From assembly GCA_900539655.1 (NCBI GenBank), contig UQCR01000085.1:1-30700 (forward strand): a stretch of DNA of 30,700 bases. Direction: 5' to 3'. The stretch's first letter is position 1. Each line of letters starts with the position of its first letter. The DNA is from an uncultured Robinsoniella sp. Lineage in GTDB: Bacteria > Bacillota > Clostridia > Lachnospirales > Lachnospiraceae. Positions 24,801 to 30,700 of this stretch are shown here, one piece after another. The translations under genes were made by a program, and so were the position numbers. The notes under the pieces are model-generated. The model was not told where the DNA came from. It did not search any database and was given only the letters and a program-made list of their open reading frames with translations.

Positions 24801-26152
24801 ACAACCTGGGAGCTGCCAGAATCCGTGTCCGCTCACTCCTCTCTGCCATCCGGGTAAGGGAAGAACGTAAAATGAGCCGCTGCATTCAGCCGGCGAACAT
24901 GAAGCGAGTAGTTTTCACGGAGCAGATGAAGAAAGATTACACCATCCTCTGCCCCCAGATGTCACCGATTCATTTCGGCCTTGTGGAAGCAGCTTTTAAT
25001 ACCTCCGGTTATCGGCTGGAAGTATTAAATACAGATGACAAAGCAGCCGTTGACATGGGACTGAAATACGTCAATAACGATGCCTGCTTCCCTTCCCTCA
25101 TCGTCGTGGGACAAATTATGGATGCCGTCCACTCGGGAAAATACAACCTGGATAAGACAGCCGTTCTGATTTCTCAGACAGGAGGCGGATGCCGGGCAAG
25201 CAACTACATTGGTTTCATCCGTCGCGCCCTGGAAAAAGCAGGTTATCCGAATATACCGGTTATCTCCATTAACTTAAGCGGCCTGGAGAAAAACCCCGGA
25301 TTTAAAATTAACTATTCACTGGTAACAAAAGGCCTTTATGCCGTCATTTTTGGTGACCTTTTCATGCGCTGCCTCTATCGTATGCGCCCGTATGAAAAAG
25401 TAAAGGGAAGCGCAAATGCTCTCCATCAGAAATGGGAAGAACGCTGCATTCGGTTTATCTCCCAGCGCCATCCAACCTTCCGGGAATTTAAAAAGTTATG
25501 CCGTCAGTTGATCAAAGACTTTGATGCATTGCCGATCCTGGATATCCAAAAACCTAAAGTAGGGGTTGTAGGTGAAATTCTGGTTAAATTCCTGCCGGCT
25601 GCCAATAACCACCTGGTAGAACTGTTAGAAGCAGAAGGTGCCGAAGCAGTAGTTCCTGATCTGATGGACTTCCTGCTCTACTGTTTCTACAACAATAACT
25701 TTAAAGCAGAGAATCTGGGTATGAAGAAATCTGCCGCAGGGCTTGCCAATGCCGGAATCAAGGCATTGGAATTTGCAAGAAGTGCCGCATCCAAAGAACT
25801 GGAAAACAGTGTACACTTCCATGCACCGGCAAAAATCGAAGATCTGGCTGAATATGCCAATCCCATCGTATCCATTGGAAACCAGACCGGAGAAGGCTGG
25901 TTCCTGACCGGAGAAATGCTGGAACTGATACACAGCGGAACCAATAATATTGTATGTACGCAGCCATTTGGATGCCTGCCTAACCACGTTGTGGGTAAGG
26001 GTGTTATCAAAGAATTGCGGCACAGATACCCATTATCTAACATCGTAGCTATCGATTATGATCCGGGAGCCAGTGAGGTAAACCAGCTGAACCGTATAAA
26101 GCTGATGCTTTCCACTGCTCAGAAGAATCTAAAAAAAGAGATGGATGTTTAA
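21896..26152 (+). CDS. Giant fused 2-hydroxyacyl-CoA dehydratase activator-like protein (two BcrAD/BadFG ATPase domains plus C-terminal dehydratase-like region)
   Basis: Activators such as HgdC use ATP to push one electron from a [4Fe-4S] cluster onto a partner dehydratase or reductase. This 1418-residue protein has two ASKHA ATPase halves: residues about 14-265 (GIDIGSTTVKIAIL, ICAGGTGSF with C132, ARCGVF with C171) and 325-585 (GIDAGSTTTKAALV, ACSSGCGSF with C451, TRCTVF with C490). Both cysteine pairs are 39 apart, as are the cluster ligands of HgdC. A cysteine set C612-x2-C615-x3-C619 plus C638 follows, then a DUF2229-like domain (about 675-890) and a C-terminal region resembling the HgdB/CoA-dehydratase subunit family (about 965-1400). 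Homologues are common in Lachnospiraceae; substrates are unknown. GGAGG precedes the ATG. It is monocistronic on the opposite strand to all its neighbours. It might act on a small molecule or deliver electrons to another enzyme. Confidence 0.9.
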   Translation: MQNDINKNALHSLGIDIGSTTVKIAILDHEQNLLFSDYERHYANIQETLSSLLKKAYDQLGELSLAPMITGSGGLTLAKHLGVPFVQEVIAVSTALQDYAPQTDVAIELGGEDAKIIYFEGGSVEQRMNGICAGGTGSFIDQMASLLQTDATGLNEYAKNYNSLYTIAARCGVFAKSDIQPLINEGATKEDLSASIFQAVVNQTISGLACGKPIRGHVAFLGGPLHFLSELKQAFIRTLKLDDEHAITPDNSHLFAAIGSALNHDPEVTTSLEALIAKLSSAIKMEFEVARMEPLFESDEDYAAFNERQSKYNVVTADLSSYEGLCFLGIDAGSTTTKAALVGEDGSLLYSFYSSNNGSPLNTTISAIKEIYSLMPDSATIAYSCSTGYGEALIKAALMLDEGEVETVSHYYAAAFFDPEVDCILDIGGQDMKCIKIKNNTVDSVQLNEACSSGCGSFIETFAKSLNYSVQDFAKAALFAKHPIDLGTRCTVFMNSKVKQAQKEGAEVSDISAGLAYSVIKNALYKVIKVSDASELGRHIVVQGGTFYNDAVLRSFEKIAECEAIRPDIAGIMGAFGAALIARERYNENAETTMLSIDKINKLQFATTMAKCKGCTNHCRLTVNRFTGGRQFVSGNRCERGLGKEKNKDNIPNLFDYKNKLMFSYAPLEEDEAVRGTVGIPRVLNMYDNYPFWFTFFNQLKYKVVLSPPSTHKIYELGIESIPSESECYPAKLAHGHVTWLIRQGINFIFYPCIPYERNEFPEANNHYNCPIVTSYAENIKNNIEEIKTEKINFCNPFLSFTSVDTICSQLYKTFPRIPAEEVKAAVQAGWDELDRIRQEMYRKGEETIAYLKETGRHGIVLAGRPYHIDSEINHGIPELINSYGVAVLTEDSVSHLNQPERPLIVMDQWMYHSRLYAAANYVKTTENLDLIQLNSFGCGLDAVTTDSVSDILANSGKIYTCLKIDEVNNLGAARIRVRSLLSAIRVREERKMSRCIQPANMKRVVFTEQMKKDYTILCPQMSPIHFGLVEAAFNTSGYRLEVLNTDDKAAVDMGLKYVNNDACFPSLIVVGQIMDAVHSGKYNLDKTAVLISQTGGGCRASNYIGFIRRALEKAGYPNIPVISINLSGLEKNPGFKINYSLVTKGLYAVIFGDLFMRCLYRMRPYEKVKGSANALHQKWEERCIRFISQRHPTFREFKKLCRQLIKDFDALPILDIQKPKVGVVGEILVKFLPAANNHLVELLEAEGAEAVVPDLMDFLLYCFYNNNFKAENLGMKKSAAGLANAGIKALEFARSAASKELENSVHFHAPAKIEDLAEYANPIVSIGNQTGEGWFLTGEMLELIHSGTNNIVCTQPFGCLPNHVVGKGVIKELRHRYPLSNIVAIDYDPGASEVNQLNRIKLMLSTAQKNLKKEMDV

Positions 26153-26253
26153 ACAAAACAACCATCTGTCACATACTTAATATCATTCAAAAAGAAGGAA
26201 AACCCCAGTCGGTTATTTCTGACCATTGAATAATATTTAATTCAATAACAACA

Positions 26254-26298
26254 AAAGGAGCTTTAAATCTGAGATGAATACAGATTTAAAGCTCCTTT
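26254..26298. terminator. Hairpin terminator between convergent genes
   Basis: A perfect 18-bp stem (26254-26271 with 26281-26298) with a 9-base loop lies 101 bases after the plus-strand giant gene and 16 bases after the minus-strand ung stop. The minus-strand side has a U-containing tail (TGTTGTTATT); the plus-strand tail is poorer. It probably ends both transcripts. Confidence 0.8.
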
Positions 26299-26314
26299 GC
26301 TGTTTGAAAATTAT

Positions 26315-27004
26315 CTAAAACCCGTTGCTGTTTATATTTTCAATCTGCCAATCGATTGGTTCCAATCCGTTACTCTTAAGGAACTCGTTGGTCTTACTAA
26401 ACGGCTTGCTTCCAAAAAATCCCCGATAAGAAGATAAGGGGCTGGGATGGGGCGCTTCCAAAATTAAATGTTTTGGATTATTCAGCATCGATTTTTTCAT
26501 TTGGGCAGGACGTCCCCATAAGATATACACAATTGGCCTGTCCTGCTGATTCAATATACGGATCGCAGCATCAGTAAATTCTTCCCAGCCTATGCCTCTG
26601 TGGGAGTTTGCCTGATGTGCCCTTACGGTTAAAACCGTATTCAAAAGGAGAACACCCTGCTTAGCCCATTTCGTCAAATGCCCGTTATTCGGGATATAGC
26701 ACCCCACATCATCCCGCAGTTCCTGATAGATATTTACCAGAGACGGCGGTATCTCCACATCCGGTTTGACTGAAAAACAAAGCCCATGTGCCTGTCCGTC
26801 CCCATGATAGGGATCCTGTCCCAAAATAACCACCTTCACCTGTTCCAAAGGGGTAAATGCAAAAGCATTAAATATATCGTCCGCTGCCGGAAATATCAGC
26901 CTTGTCTGATACTCTTCCATTACTTTCTTATAGAGATTCGCATAATATGGTTTCTTAAATTCCGGTTTTAATGGTACTAACCAGTCGTTACTGATTGGTG
27001 GCAT
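26315..27004 (-). CDS. ung: Uracil-DNA glycosylase (family 1)
   Basis: Ung removes uracil from DNA, the first step of base excision repair. The 229-residue protein carries the family 1 motifs: GQDPYHG with catalytic D64, the same number as in E. coli, the NTVLTVRAHQANSHRG region, and APHPSPLSSYRGFFG with the catalytic His. The ATG at 27004 is chosen because AAGGAGG sits 7 bases upstream; a GTG six bases further up would crowd that site. It follows hisF by 12 bases and ends the hisH-hisF-ung unit before the shared terminator. Confidence 0.96.
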   Translation of the reverse strand: MPPISNDWLVPLKPEFKKPYYANLYKKVMEEYQTRLIFPAADDIFNAFAFTPLEQVKVVILGQDPYHGDGQAHGLCFSVKPDVEIPPSLVNIYQELRDDVGCYIPNNGHLTKWAKQGVLLLNTVLTVRAHQANSHRGIGWEEFTDAAIRILNQQDRPIVYILWGRPAQMKKSMLNNPKHLILEAPHPSPLSSYRGFFGSKPFSKTNEFLKSNGLEPIDWQIENINSNGF

Positions 27005-27016
27005 ACTCACTCCTCC

Positions 27017-27778
27017 TTACAATCTTACCGGCACATCTTTTCCTGCCAGGTATTTCTTTAAATCTTTTATCTCAAGTTCCTTGTAGTGAAACAGGGACGC
27101 TGCCAAAACTGCATCCGCCTTACCTTCTGTAAGCGCTTCATAAAAATGCTCCATGGTTCCTGCACCTCCTGATGCAATCACCGGAATGGAAACATTCCCG
27201 GCTATGGTTCTGGTAAGTTCTATATCATATCCGGCCTTGGTCCCGTCACAATCCATGCTGGTCAGCAGGATTTCCCCTGCCCCCATTTTATCTGCTTTCA
27301 TTGCCCACTCCACGGCATCCATTCCCACATCAATTCTGCCGCCATTTTTATAAATGTTCCATCCCGATCCATCTTCCCGCTTTCTGGCATCAATGGCTAC
27401 TACCACACACTGGCTGCCAAACTTGTCTGCCGCTTCACTGATCAGGCTGGGATTGTTAATCGCCGATGAATTAATGGATATTTTATCAGCACCTTCCCGA
27501 AGCAGTATCTTAAAGTCCTCCACTGTACGGATTCCTCCCCCCACTGTAAAGGGAATAAAGACGTTTTCAGCCACTTTACGGACCATGTCCACAACAGTCT
27601 CCCTTGCATCGGAAGAAGCCGTTATATCCAGAAATACGACCTCGTCAGCCCCGGCCTTATCATATGCTGCCGCAATCTGAACCGGGTCACCGGCATCCTT
27701 CAGGTTAACAAAATTAACACCTTTTACCACTCGTCCATTATGTACATCCAGACAGGGTATAATTCTCTTAGTAAACAT
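27017..27778 (-). CDS. hisF: Imidazole glycerol phosphate synthase, cyclase subunit
   Basis: HisF takes ammonia from HisH and PRFAR to give imidazole glycerol phosphate and AICAR in histidine synthesis. The 253-residue (beta/alpha)8 protein has catalytic D11 (IIPCLDV) and D130 (VVVAIDARK), and the phosphate-binding GGGIRT and ASGGAGTMEHF loops. AGGAGG precedes the ATG, 12 bases after hisH. The rest of the his pathway is not here, so this unit is separate from any main his operon. Confidence 0.97.
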   Translation of the reverse strand: MFTKRIIPCLDVHNGRVVKGVNFVNLKDAGDPVQIAAAYDKAGADEVVFLDITASSDARETVVDMVRKVAENVFIPFTVGGGIRTVEDFKILLREGADKISINSSAINNPSLISEAADKFGSQCVVVAIDARKREDGSGWNIYKNGGRIDVGMDAVEWAMKADKMGAGEILLTSMDCDGTKAGYDIELTRTIAGNVSIPVIASGGAGTMEHFYEALTEGKADAVLAASLFHYKELEIKDLKKYLAGKDVPVRL

Positions 27779-27790
27779 CTGATTATCCTC

Positions 27791-28396
27791 CTATAACCCT
27801 GCAAAATTCTTCAGTATCTGAAGTCCCGTATCACTGCTTTTCTCCGGATGGAACTGGCAGGCAAACACATTTCCCTTTTCCACAGACGCATGGATATCCG
27901 TGCCATACCAGGTAGATGCCACCACAATTTCCGGTTCCTCCGCCTTCAGATAATAAGAGTGTACAAAATAAACATACGACTCCTCCTCAATTCCGGCAAA
28001 GAGCCTTCCCATATTGGGGTATTTTAAAGAATTCCATCCAATATGAGGGATCTTCAGATCCTCATAATCCGGAATCCTCACAATCTTTCCTTTTAATATA
28101 CCCAGTCCTTCTACTCCCGGGCTCTCTTCACTGCTTTCAAATAAAAGCTGCAGTCCCAGACAAATTCCCAGAAAAGGTTTCTGCATATTAACCACTTCAT
28201 GAATCACATCAACTAATTTATATTCCTTTAATCTTTCCATTGCCTCCTTAAAAGAGCCAACACCGGGCAGAATCACCTTATCCGCCTTCAGAATAACCTC
28301 TGGATCCCTGGATACTACCGGATTTTCTCCAAGGTGTATCAAAGCCTTTTCTACACTTTTCAGATTGCCTGCATCATAATCAATAATCGCTATCAT
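27791..28396 (-). CDS. hisH: Imidazole glycerol phosphate synthase, glutamine amidotransferase subunit
   Basis: HisH releases ammonia from glutamine and channels it to HisF. The 201-residue class I amidotransferase has a complete triad: C79 in FLGICLGLQ, H183 and E185 in CQFHPEKSSD. AAGGAAG precedes the ATG. It is the first gene of hisH-hisF-ung and has a structured leader of about 120 bases. Confidence 0.96.
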   Translation of the reverse strand: MIAIIDYDAGNLKSVEKALIHLGENPVVSRDPEVILKADKVILPGVGSFKEAMERLKEYKLVDVIHEVVNMQKPFLGICLGLQLLFESSEESPGVEGLGILKGKIVRIPDYEDLKIPHIGWNSLKYPNMGRLFAGIEEESYVYFVHSYYLKAEEPEIVVASTWYGTDIHASVEKGNVFACQFHPEKSSDTGLQILKNFAGL

Positions 28397-28424
28397 GTTG
28401 TCACTTCCTTATCCGATTGATTTA

Positions 28425-28513
28425 TTAGAGCATGTTTGAAAATTGGTTTCTGCTCTAACACATTCCTAAATCCATTGAAAAAGGAATGTCGCTTGAATTT
28501 GCAACATTCCTTT
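28425..28513 (-). promoter_or_regulatory. Structured hisH leader with alternative hairpins
   Basis: On the minus strand, AAAGGAATGT (28504-28513) can pair with ACATTCCTTT (28480-28489), followed by T residues, like a terminator. The same middle arm can instead pair with a third GGAATGT copy at 28460-28466. A further perfect 8-bp stem (28451-28458 with 28425-28432) follows. The first hairpin could also simply terminate the upstream PRTase-like gene. Confidence 0.5.
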
Positions 28514-28520
28514 ACAGTTT

Positions 28521-28550
28521 ATCATATTTATTTTCAAGATACAATTCCAA
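28521..28550 (-). promoter_or_regulatory. Possible hisH-hisF-ung promoter
   Basis: On the minus strand TTGGAA (28545-28550), 18-base spacer, TATGAT (28521-28526). Transcription would begin almost exactly at the first arm of the leader hairpin. Confidence 0.45.
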
Positions 28551-28612
28551 ATCGACGAATTTCGCACTGTATCGCAGTAAAATATAATATTATATTTAAG
28601 AATCACTTTTCT

Positions 28613-29251
28613 TTATATTTTGGAATAACCATAGCTATTTACAATCGCATCCACAGGAAGTTTATTGGCGCACATAGGGCAGGTCGAAAAATCATATGTC
28701 TTATAATCGGGAATATCTTTCTCCGTAAAAATGGAATTAATCTCTACTTCATCTGGATGGTATGCACTGAAAACTGCCGAAATTCCCGCTATCTGTCCAC
28801 CGTAATACCGAATACACTCCAGGCTTCTGCTAATGCTCTTCCCTGTTGTAATAGAAGACAGCAAAAGAACAACATGCTTTCCTCTGATCATCATCTGCAT
28901 ATTGTCACGGAAAATCAATTGTCCCCCCGTATGCAGCTCCGGTGTAACGATATAGATCGTCTTATGCTGGTTCATAGACATGATACCTGCCTGGCTGAGC
29001 TGCTGCGCCAGATACGAGCCAATTACTTCACAGCCATCCATACAGACAATCGTATCCACAAAAGTCGTCATCTCATACTTTCGAGCCAGCAGTTCTGCCG
29101 CCGCAGCCGCTTCGCTCTGCCTGGCTTTTAATGTAGTCATGTCAATGTAATAATTAATGTGAGAATGATTTGTTGCAAAATGTCCCTGGATAACCTTAAT
29201 GGCTACCATTGAATTTGCCTTTGACTTGATCTTTACTGCACGAGTTTCCAT
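28613..29251 (-). CDS. Orotate-phosphoribosyltransferase-like protein with altered PRPP motif
   Basis: The 212-residue protein resembles type I phosphoribosyltransferases of the orotate group: an N-terminal hood-like part and a PRPP loop at 127-139 (VVLLLSSITTGKS). In active enzymes the two residues before the loop are acidic (usually DD or ED) and bind Mg-PRPP; here they are S132-S133. A CPMC pair (191-194) near the end looks like half of a metal site. I therefore doubt a standard OPRT reaction and suggest ligand binding or an unusual substrate. The ATG at 29251 has AAGGAGG 7 bases upstream; a TTG six bases further up is less likely. It stands alone between two intergenic gaps. Confidence 0.7.
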   Translation of the reverse strand: METRAVKIKSKANSMVAIKVIQGHFATNHSHINYYIDMTTLKARQSEAAAAAELLARKYEMTTFVDTIVCMDGCEVIGSYLAQQLSQAGIMSMNQHKTIYIVTPELHTGGQLIFRDNMQMMIRGKHVVLLLSSITTGKSISRSLECIRYYGGQIAGISAVFSAYHPDEVEINSIFTEKDIPDYKTYDFSTCPMCANKLPVDAIVNSYGYSKI

Positions 29252-29326
29252 ACGCAATCCTCCTTATCCAATACATGATCTTATACATGATTCTAAATAA
29301 ATGAACTTTAAATACATTCCATAATT

Positions 29327-29335
29327 ATTTTACCA
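29327..29335 (-). promoter_or_regulatory. Possible extended -10 for the PRTase-like gene
   Basis: TGGTAAAAT on the minus strand, about 76 bases before the start, with no good -35. A 9-base direct repeat ATACATGAT (29271-29279 and 29283-29291) lies between it and the gene. Confidence 0.35.
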
Positions 29336-29443
29336 TATATATCCTGTATTAGAAAGATAATTCCGTATATTCAACCTATATTTTCAAAACTATATGCTTA
29401 TTCTCAATTATTAAACATCAAATCCCAAGCTATATAGAAATAT

Positions 29444-29968
29444 TTATTCCTGAATCAGGACATGAACCGGATTTTCGCTTATTGAAATACTTCTCTCCCG
29501 AATCTCCGGTGTCAGCTGTGCCAGCTTCTCGTGTATCCTGATAAAACAGGATTTCTGATTAAAATATGCAGTTTTCTCAAACGGCCAGCGAATTACGGAT
29601 GGATACTGAAATCCTACTCCCAGTTCCAGAATACAAAGCTTTCTGTTCAGCGTATTCTGCAGCCACCTGGTATACACCTCCCATTGTGGAAGATAGATAG
29701 ATTCGTCATAATTCTCATTTGTAACCACATTCTTTGCCGCATCACTTCCGCAGGGTGCCACGATCCGCTCCTTATCCAAGTCAGATTCATATATATCATC
29801 ATCTGTATTTAACGTAACTACAAAATAAGATTTACTTCCCACAATATCCATTAATTTATTATATGCTTTTTTAACATCTTCTTTTTGGTTACTGCCCGCA
29901 AAATCTGTTCCGATTCCAATCAATATAAGATCTGCTTCCTGTATTTTCTCTAAAATTGTATTTATCAT
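29444..29968 (-). CDS. Small SIR2-like (SirTM-like) protein, probably not a standard deacylase
   Basis: The 174-residue protein has a Rossmann-like start (ADLILIGIGTDFAGS, 12-26) where sirtuins have GAGAGLS, a middle VTLNTDDDIYES (51-62) at the TQN-D position, a RIVAPCGSD segment, and an ILELGVGFQYPSVIRWPFEK stretch (113-132) that resembles the C-terminal part of class M sirtuins. It has no CxxC zinc pairs and no clear catalytic His-Gly, and it is much shorter than SirTM (about 290-320). A family link is likely but distant. AAAGGA lies about 10 bases before the ATG. It follows the acetyltransferase gene by 22 bases, so the two are probably co-transcribed. Confidence 0.55.
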   Translation of the reverse strand: MINTILEKIQEADLILIGIGTDFAGSNQKEDVKKAYNKLMDIVGSKSYFVVTLNTDDDIYESDLDKERIVAPCGSDAAKNVVTNENYDESIYLPQWEVYTRWLQNTLNRKLCILELGVGFQYPSVIRWPFEKTAYFNQKSCFIRIHEKLAQLTPEIRERSISISENPVHVLIQE

Positions 29969-29990
29969 GCTTAAAATCCTTTCTGTCCTG

Positions 29991-30572
29991 CTAATTATTT
30001 TCCCGAATCACTCTGCAAGGGCTGCCAAAAGCTACTGAATTATCCGGAATAGATTTCGTTACGACGCTGCCTGCCCCTATTACTACATTGTCACCTATTT
30101 TAACTCCCGGCAAAATGATTGCTCCCCCACCAATCCATACATTGTTCCCTATCGTAACAGGAGCCGTCATGGTCTTACAAAATTCAAAACCTTCTTCTTT
30201 CACAGCCCCAAATCTGTCTGCTGCATTTGCAGGATGAAATGCCGTATAAATCTGTACATTTGGCGCTATCAGTGCATTGTCCCCGATGATAATTCGGTTA
30301 TCATCCAAAAAAGTACAATTCATATTCACCTCACAATTATTGCCAAAATAAATATTATTACCATAGTCAACGTAAAAGGGAGCTGTAATCCATAAGTTCC
30401 GTCCCCTGCCTCCTAGTAAATCATCTAAAATCTTATCTCTGCTTTCCATGTCTTCCGAATCCAAATTATTATAATTTCTGACCAGGTTCTTAGCTTTATG
30501 CCATTGAGTAATTAACTCCTTATCTCCGCAGTCATATAATAAACCAGCCAACATTTTTTCACGTTCTGTCAT
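29991..30572 (-). CDS. Maltose/galactoside O-acetyltransferase-type (LbH hexapeptide) acetyltransferase
   Basis: It transfers acetyl from acetyl-CoA to a sugar hydroxyl. The 193-residue protein has the N-terminal Mac domain (MTEREKMLAGLLYDCGDKEL) and a left-handed beta-helix with hexapeptide repeats (IIIGDN, VTIGNNVWIGGGAIILPGVKIGDNVVIGAGSVV), with catalytic His113 in TAFHPANA, close to Maa/LacA. The ATG at 30572 has AAAGGAG 11 bases upstream; a GTG at 30593 is possible but would precede that site. The physiological acceptor is not predictable. It lies just after a terminator that belongs to the next gene upstream. Confidence 0.93.
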   Translation of the reverse strand: MTEREKMLAGLLYDCGDKELITQWHKAKNLVRNYNNLDSEDMESRDKILDDLLGGRGRNLWITAPFYVDYGNNIYFGNNCEVNMNCTFLDDNRIIIGDNALIAPNVQIYTAFHPANAADRFGAVKEEGFEFCKTMTAPVTIGNNVWIGGGAIILPGVKIGDNVVIGAGSVVTKSIPDNSVAFGSPCRVIRENN

Positions 30573-30612
30573 CGTTTCTATTGCTCCTTTCACTTATTTA
30601 AATTTATAAAAG

Positions 30613-30639
30613 CAAAAAAAGCAGCTACGATTAGCTGCT
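30613..30639 (-). terminator. Terminator of a gene beyond the right edge
   Basis: An 8-bp perfect stem (AGCAGCTA with TAGCTGCT, 4-base loop) followed by seven T residues on the minus strand. It must end a minus-strand transcript coming from beyond the right edge; the last 60 bases show no recognisable gene. Confidence 0.85.
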
Positions 30640-30700
30640 CACATACATATACCTTCAAAACCACACACAGAAATTCATCAAATTATCATCCGTTCTTACT

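Noticed and set aside
28436..29131. Long plus-strand open frame (231 codons) opposite the PRTase-like gene and hisH leader
   Set aside because: It has no ribosome binding site, runs through an intergenic hairpin region and lies antisense to a gene with a clear start and family match.
30640..30700. C-terminal end of a further minus-strand gene at the right edge
   Set aside because: A terminator implies an upstream gene, but the 60 bases left are too short to identify a frame; stops occur in all three frames.

Overview
The window looks like a chromosomal segment of a low-to-moderate GC Clostridia, most likely a Lachnospiraceae gut anaerobe. This rests on strong AGGAGG-type ribosome binding sites, TTGaca/TATAAT-type promoters, protein family content (short-form SerA, DUF1015, a large fused 2-hydroxyacyl-CoA dehydratase activator, a divergent small sirtuin) and gene order (tgt-yajC; leuB-ilvD-ilvB; hisH-hisF-ung). 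Almost every gene is on the minus strand; the single plus-strand gene is the 1418-residue Fe-S activator-like protein. No tRNA, rRNA, CRISPR array, phage gene or insertion sequence was seen.

Layout, left to right. 1-506: 5' part of a minus-strand four-helix membrane protein running off the window. 625-6887: a minus-strand unit transcribed glgB -> mscS-like -> CsoR-like -> sirtuin-like -> LCP protein, ended by a hairpin terminator at 625-663. 6970-8354: DUF1015 gene preceded by an overlapping 53-codon small gene. 8453-10843: serC-serA with a good promoter and a strong terminator. 10848-15449: leuB-ilvD-ilvB with its own promoter. 15465-19901: a lipoprotein solute-binding protein followed by a membrane sensor GGDEF-EAL protein, with no transport permease. 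20034-21696: tgt-yajC with promoter and terminator. 21758-26152 (+): the double-ASKHA activator-like giant protein. 26254-26298: an 18-bp-stem hairpin between convergent genes. 26315-28550: hisH-hisF-ung with a structured leader. 28613-30572: an orotate-PRTase-like protein, a small SirTM-like protein and a Maa-type acetyltransferase.

How they work together. The centre of the window is amino acid biosynthesis: serine (SerC, SerA, probably with DUF1015 as an associated function because no serB is present here), branched-chain amino acids (LeuB, IlvD, IlvB catalytic subunit only) and the glutaminase and cyclase halves of imidazole-glycerol-phosphate synthase. Around it are glycogen branching, cell-wall polymer attachment, osmotic release, tRNA queuosine modification, protein export and uracil repair.

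The least ordinary items are: (i) the fused activator with two cluster-cysteine pairs, each spaced exactly 39 residues apart; (ii) GlgB carrying a roughly 170-residue Lys/Ala/Glu tail with 13-residue tandem repeats; (iii) the orphan solute-binding lipoprotein paired with a c-di-GMP enzyme; (iv) the 53-residue basic protein overlapping DUF1015; (v) enzyme-family members that have lost signature residues (sirtuin, PRTase, small SirTM-like protein); and (vi) a three-armed alternative hairpin in the hisH leader. Several start codons were moved inward from the longest open frame because a clear ribosome binding site decides them; each case is stated.
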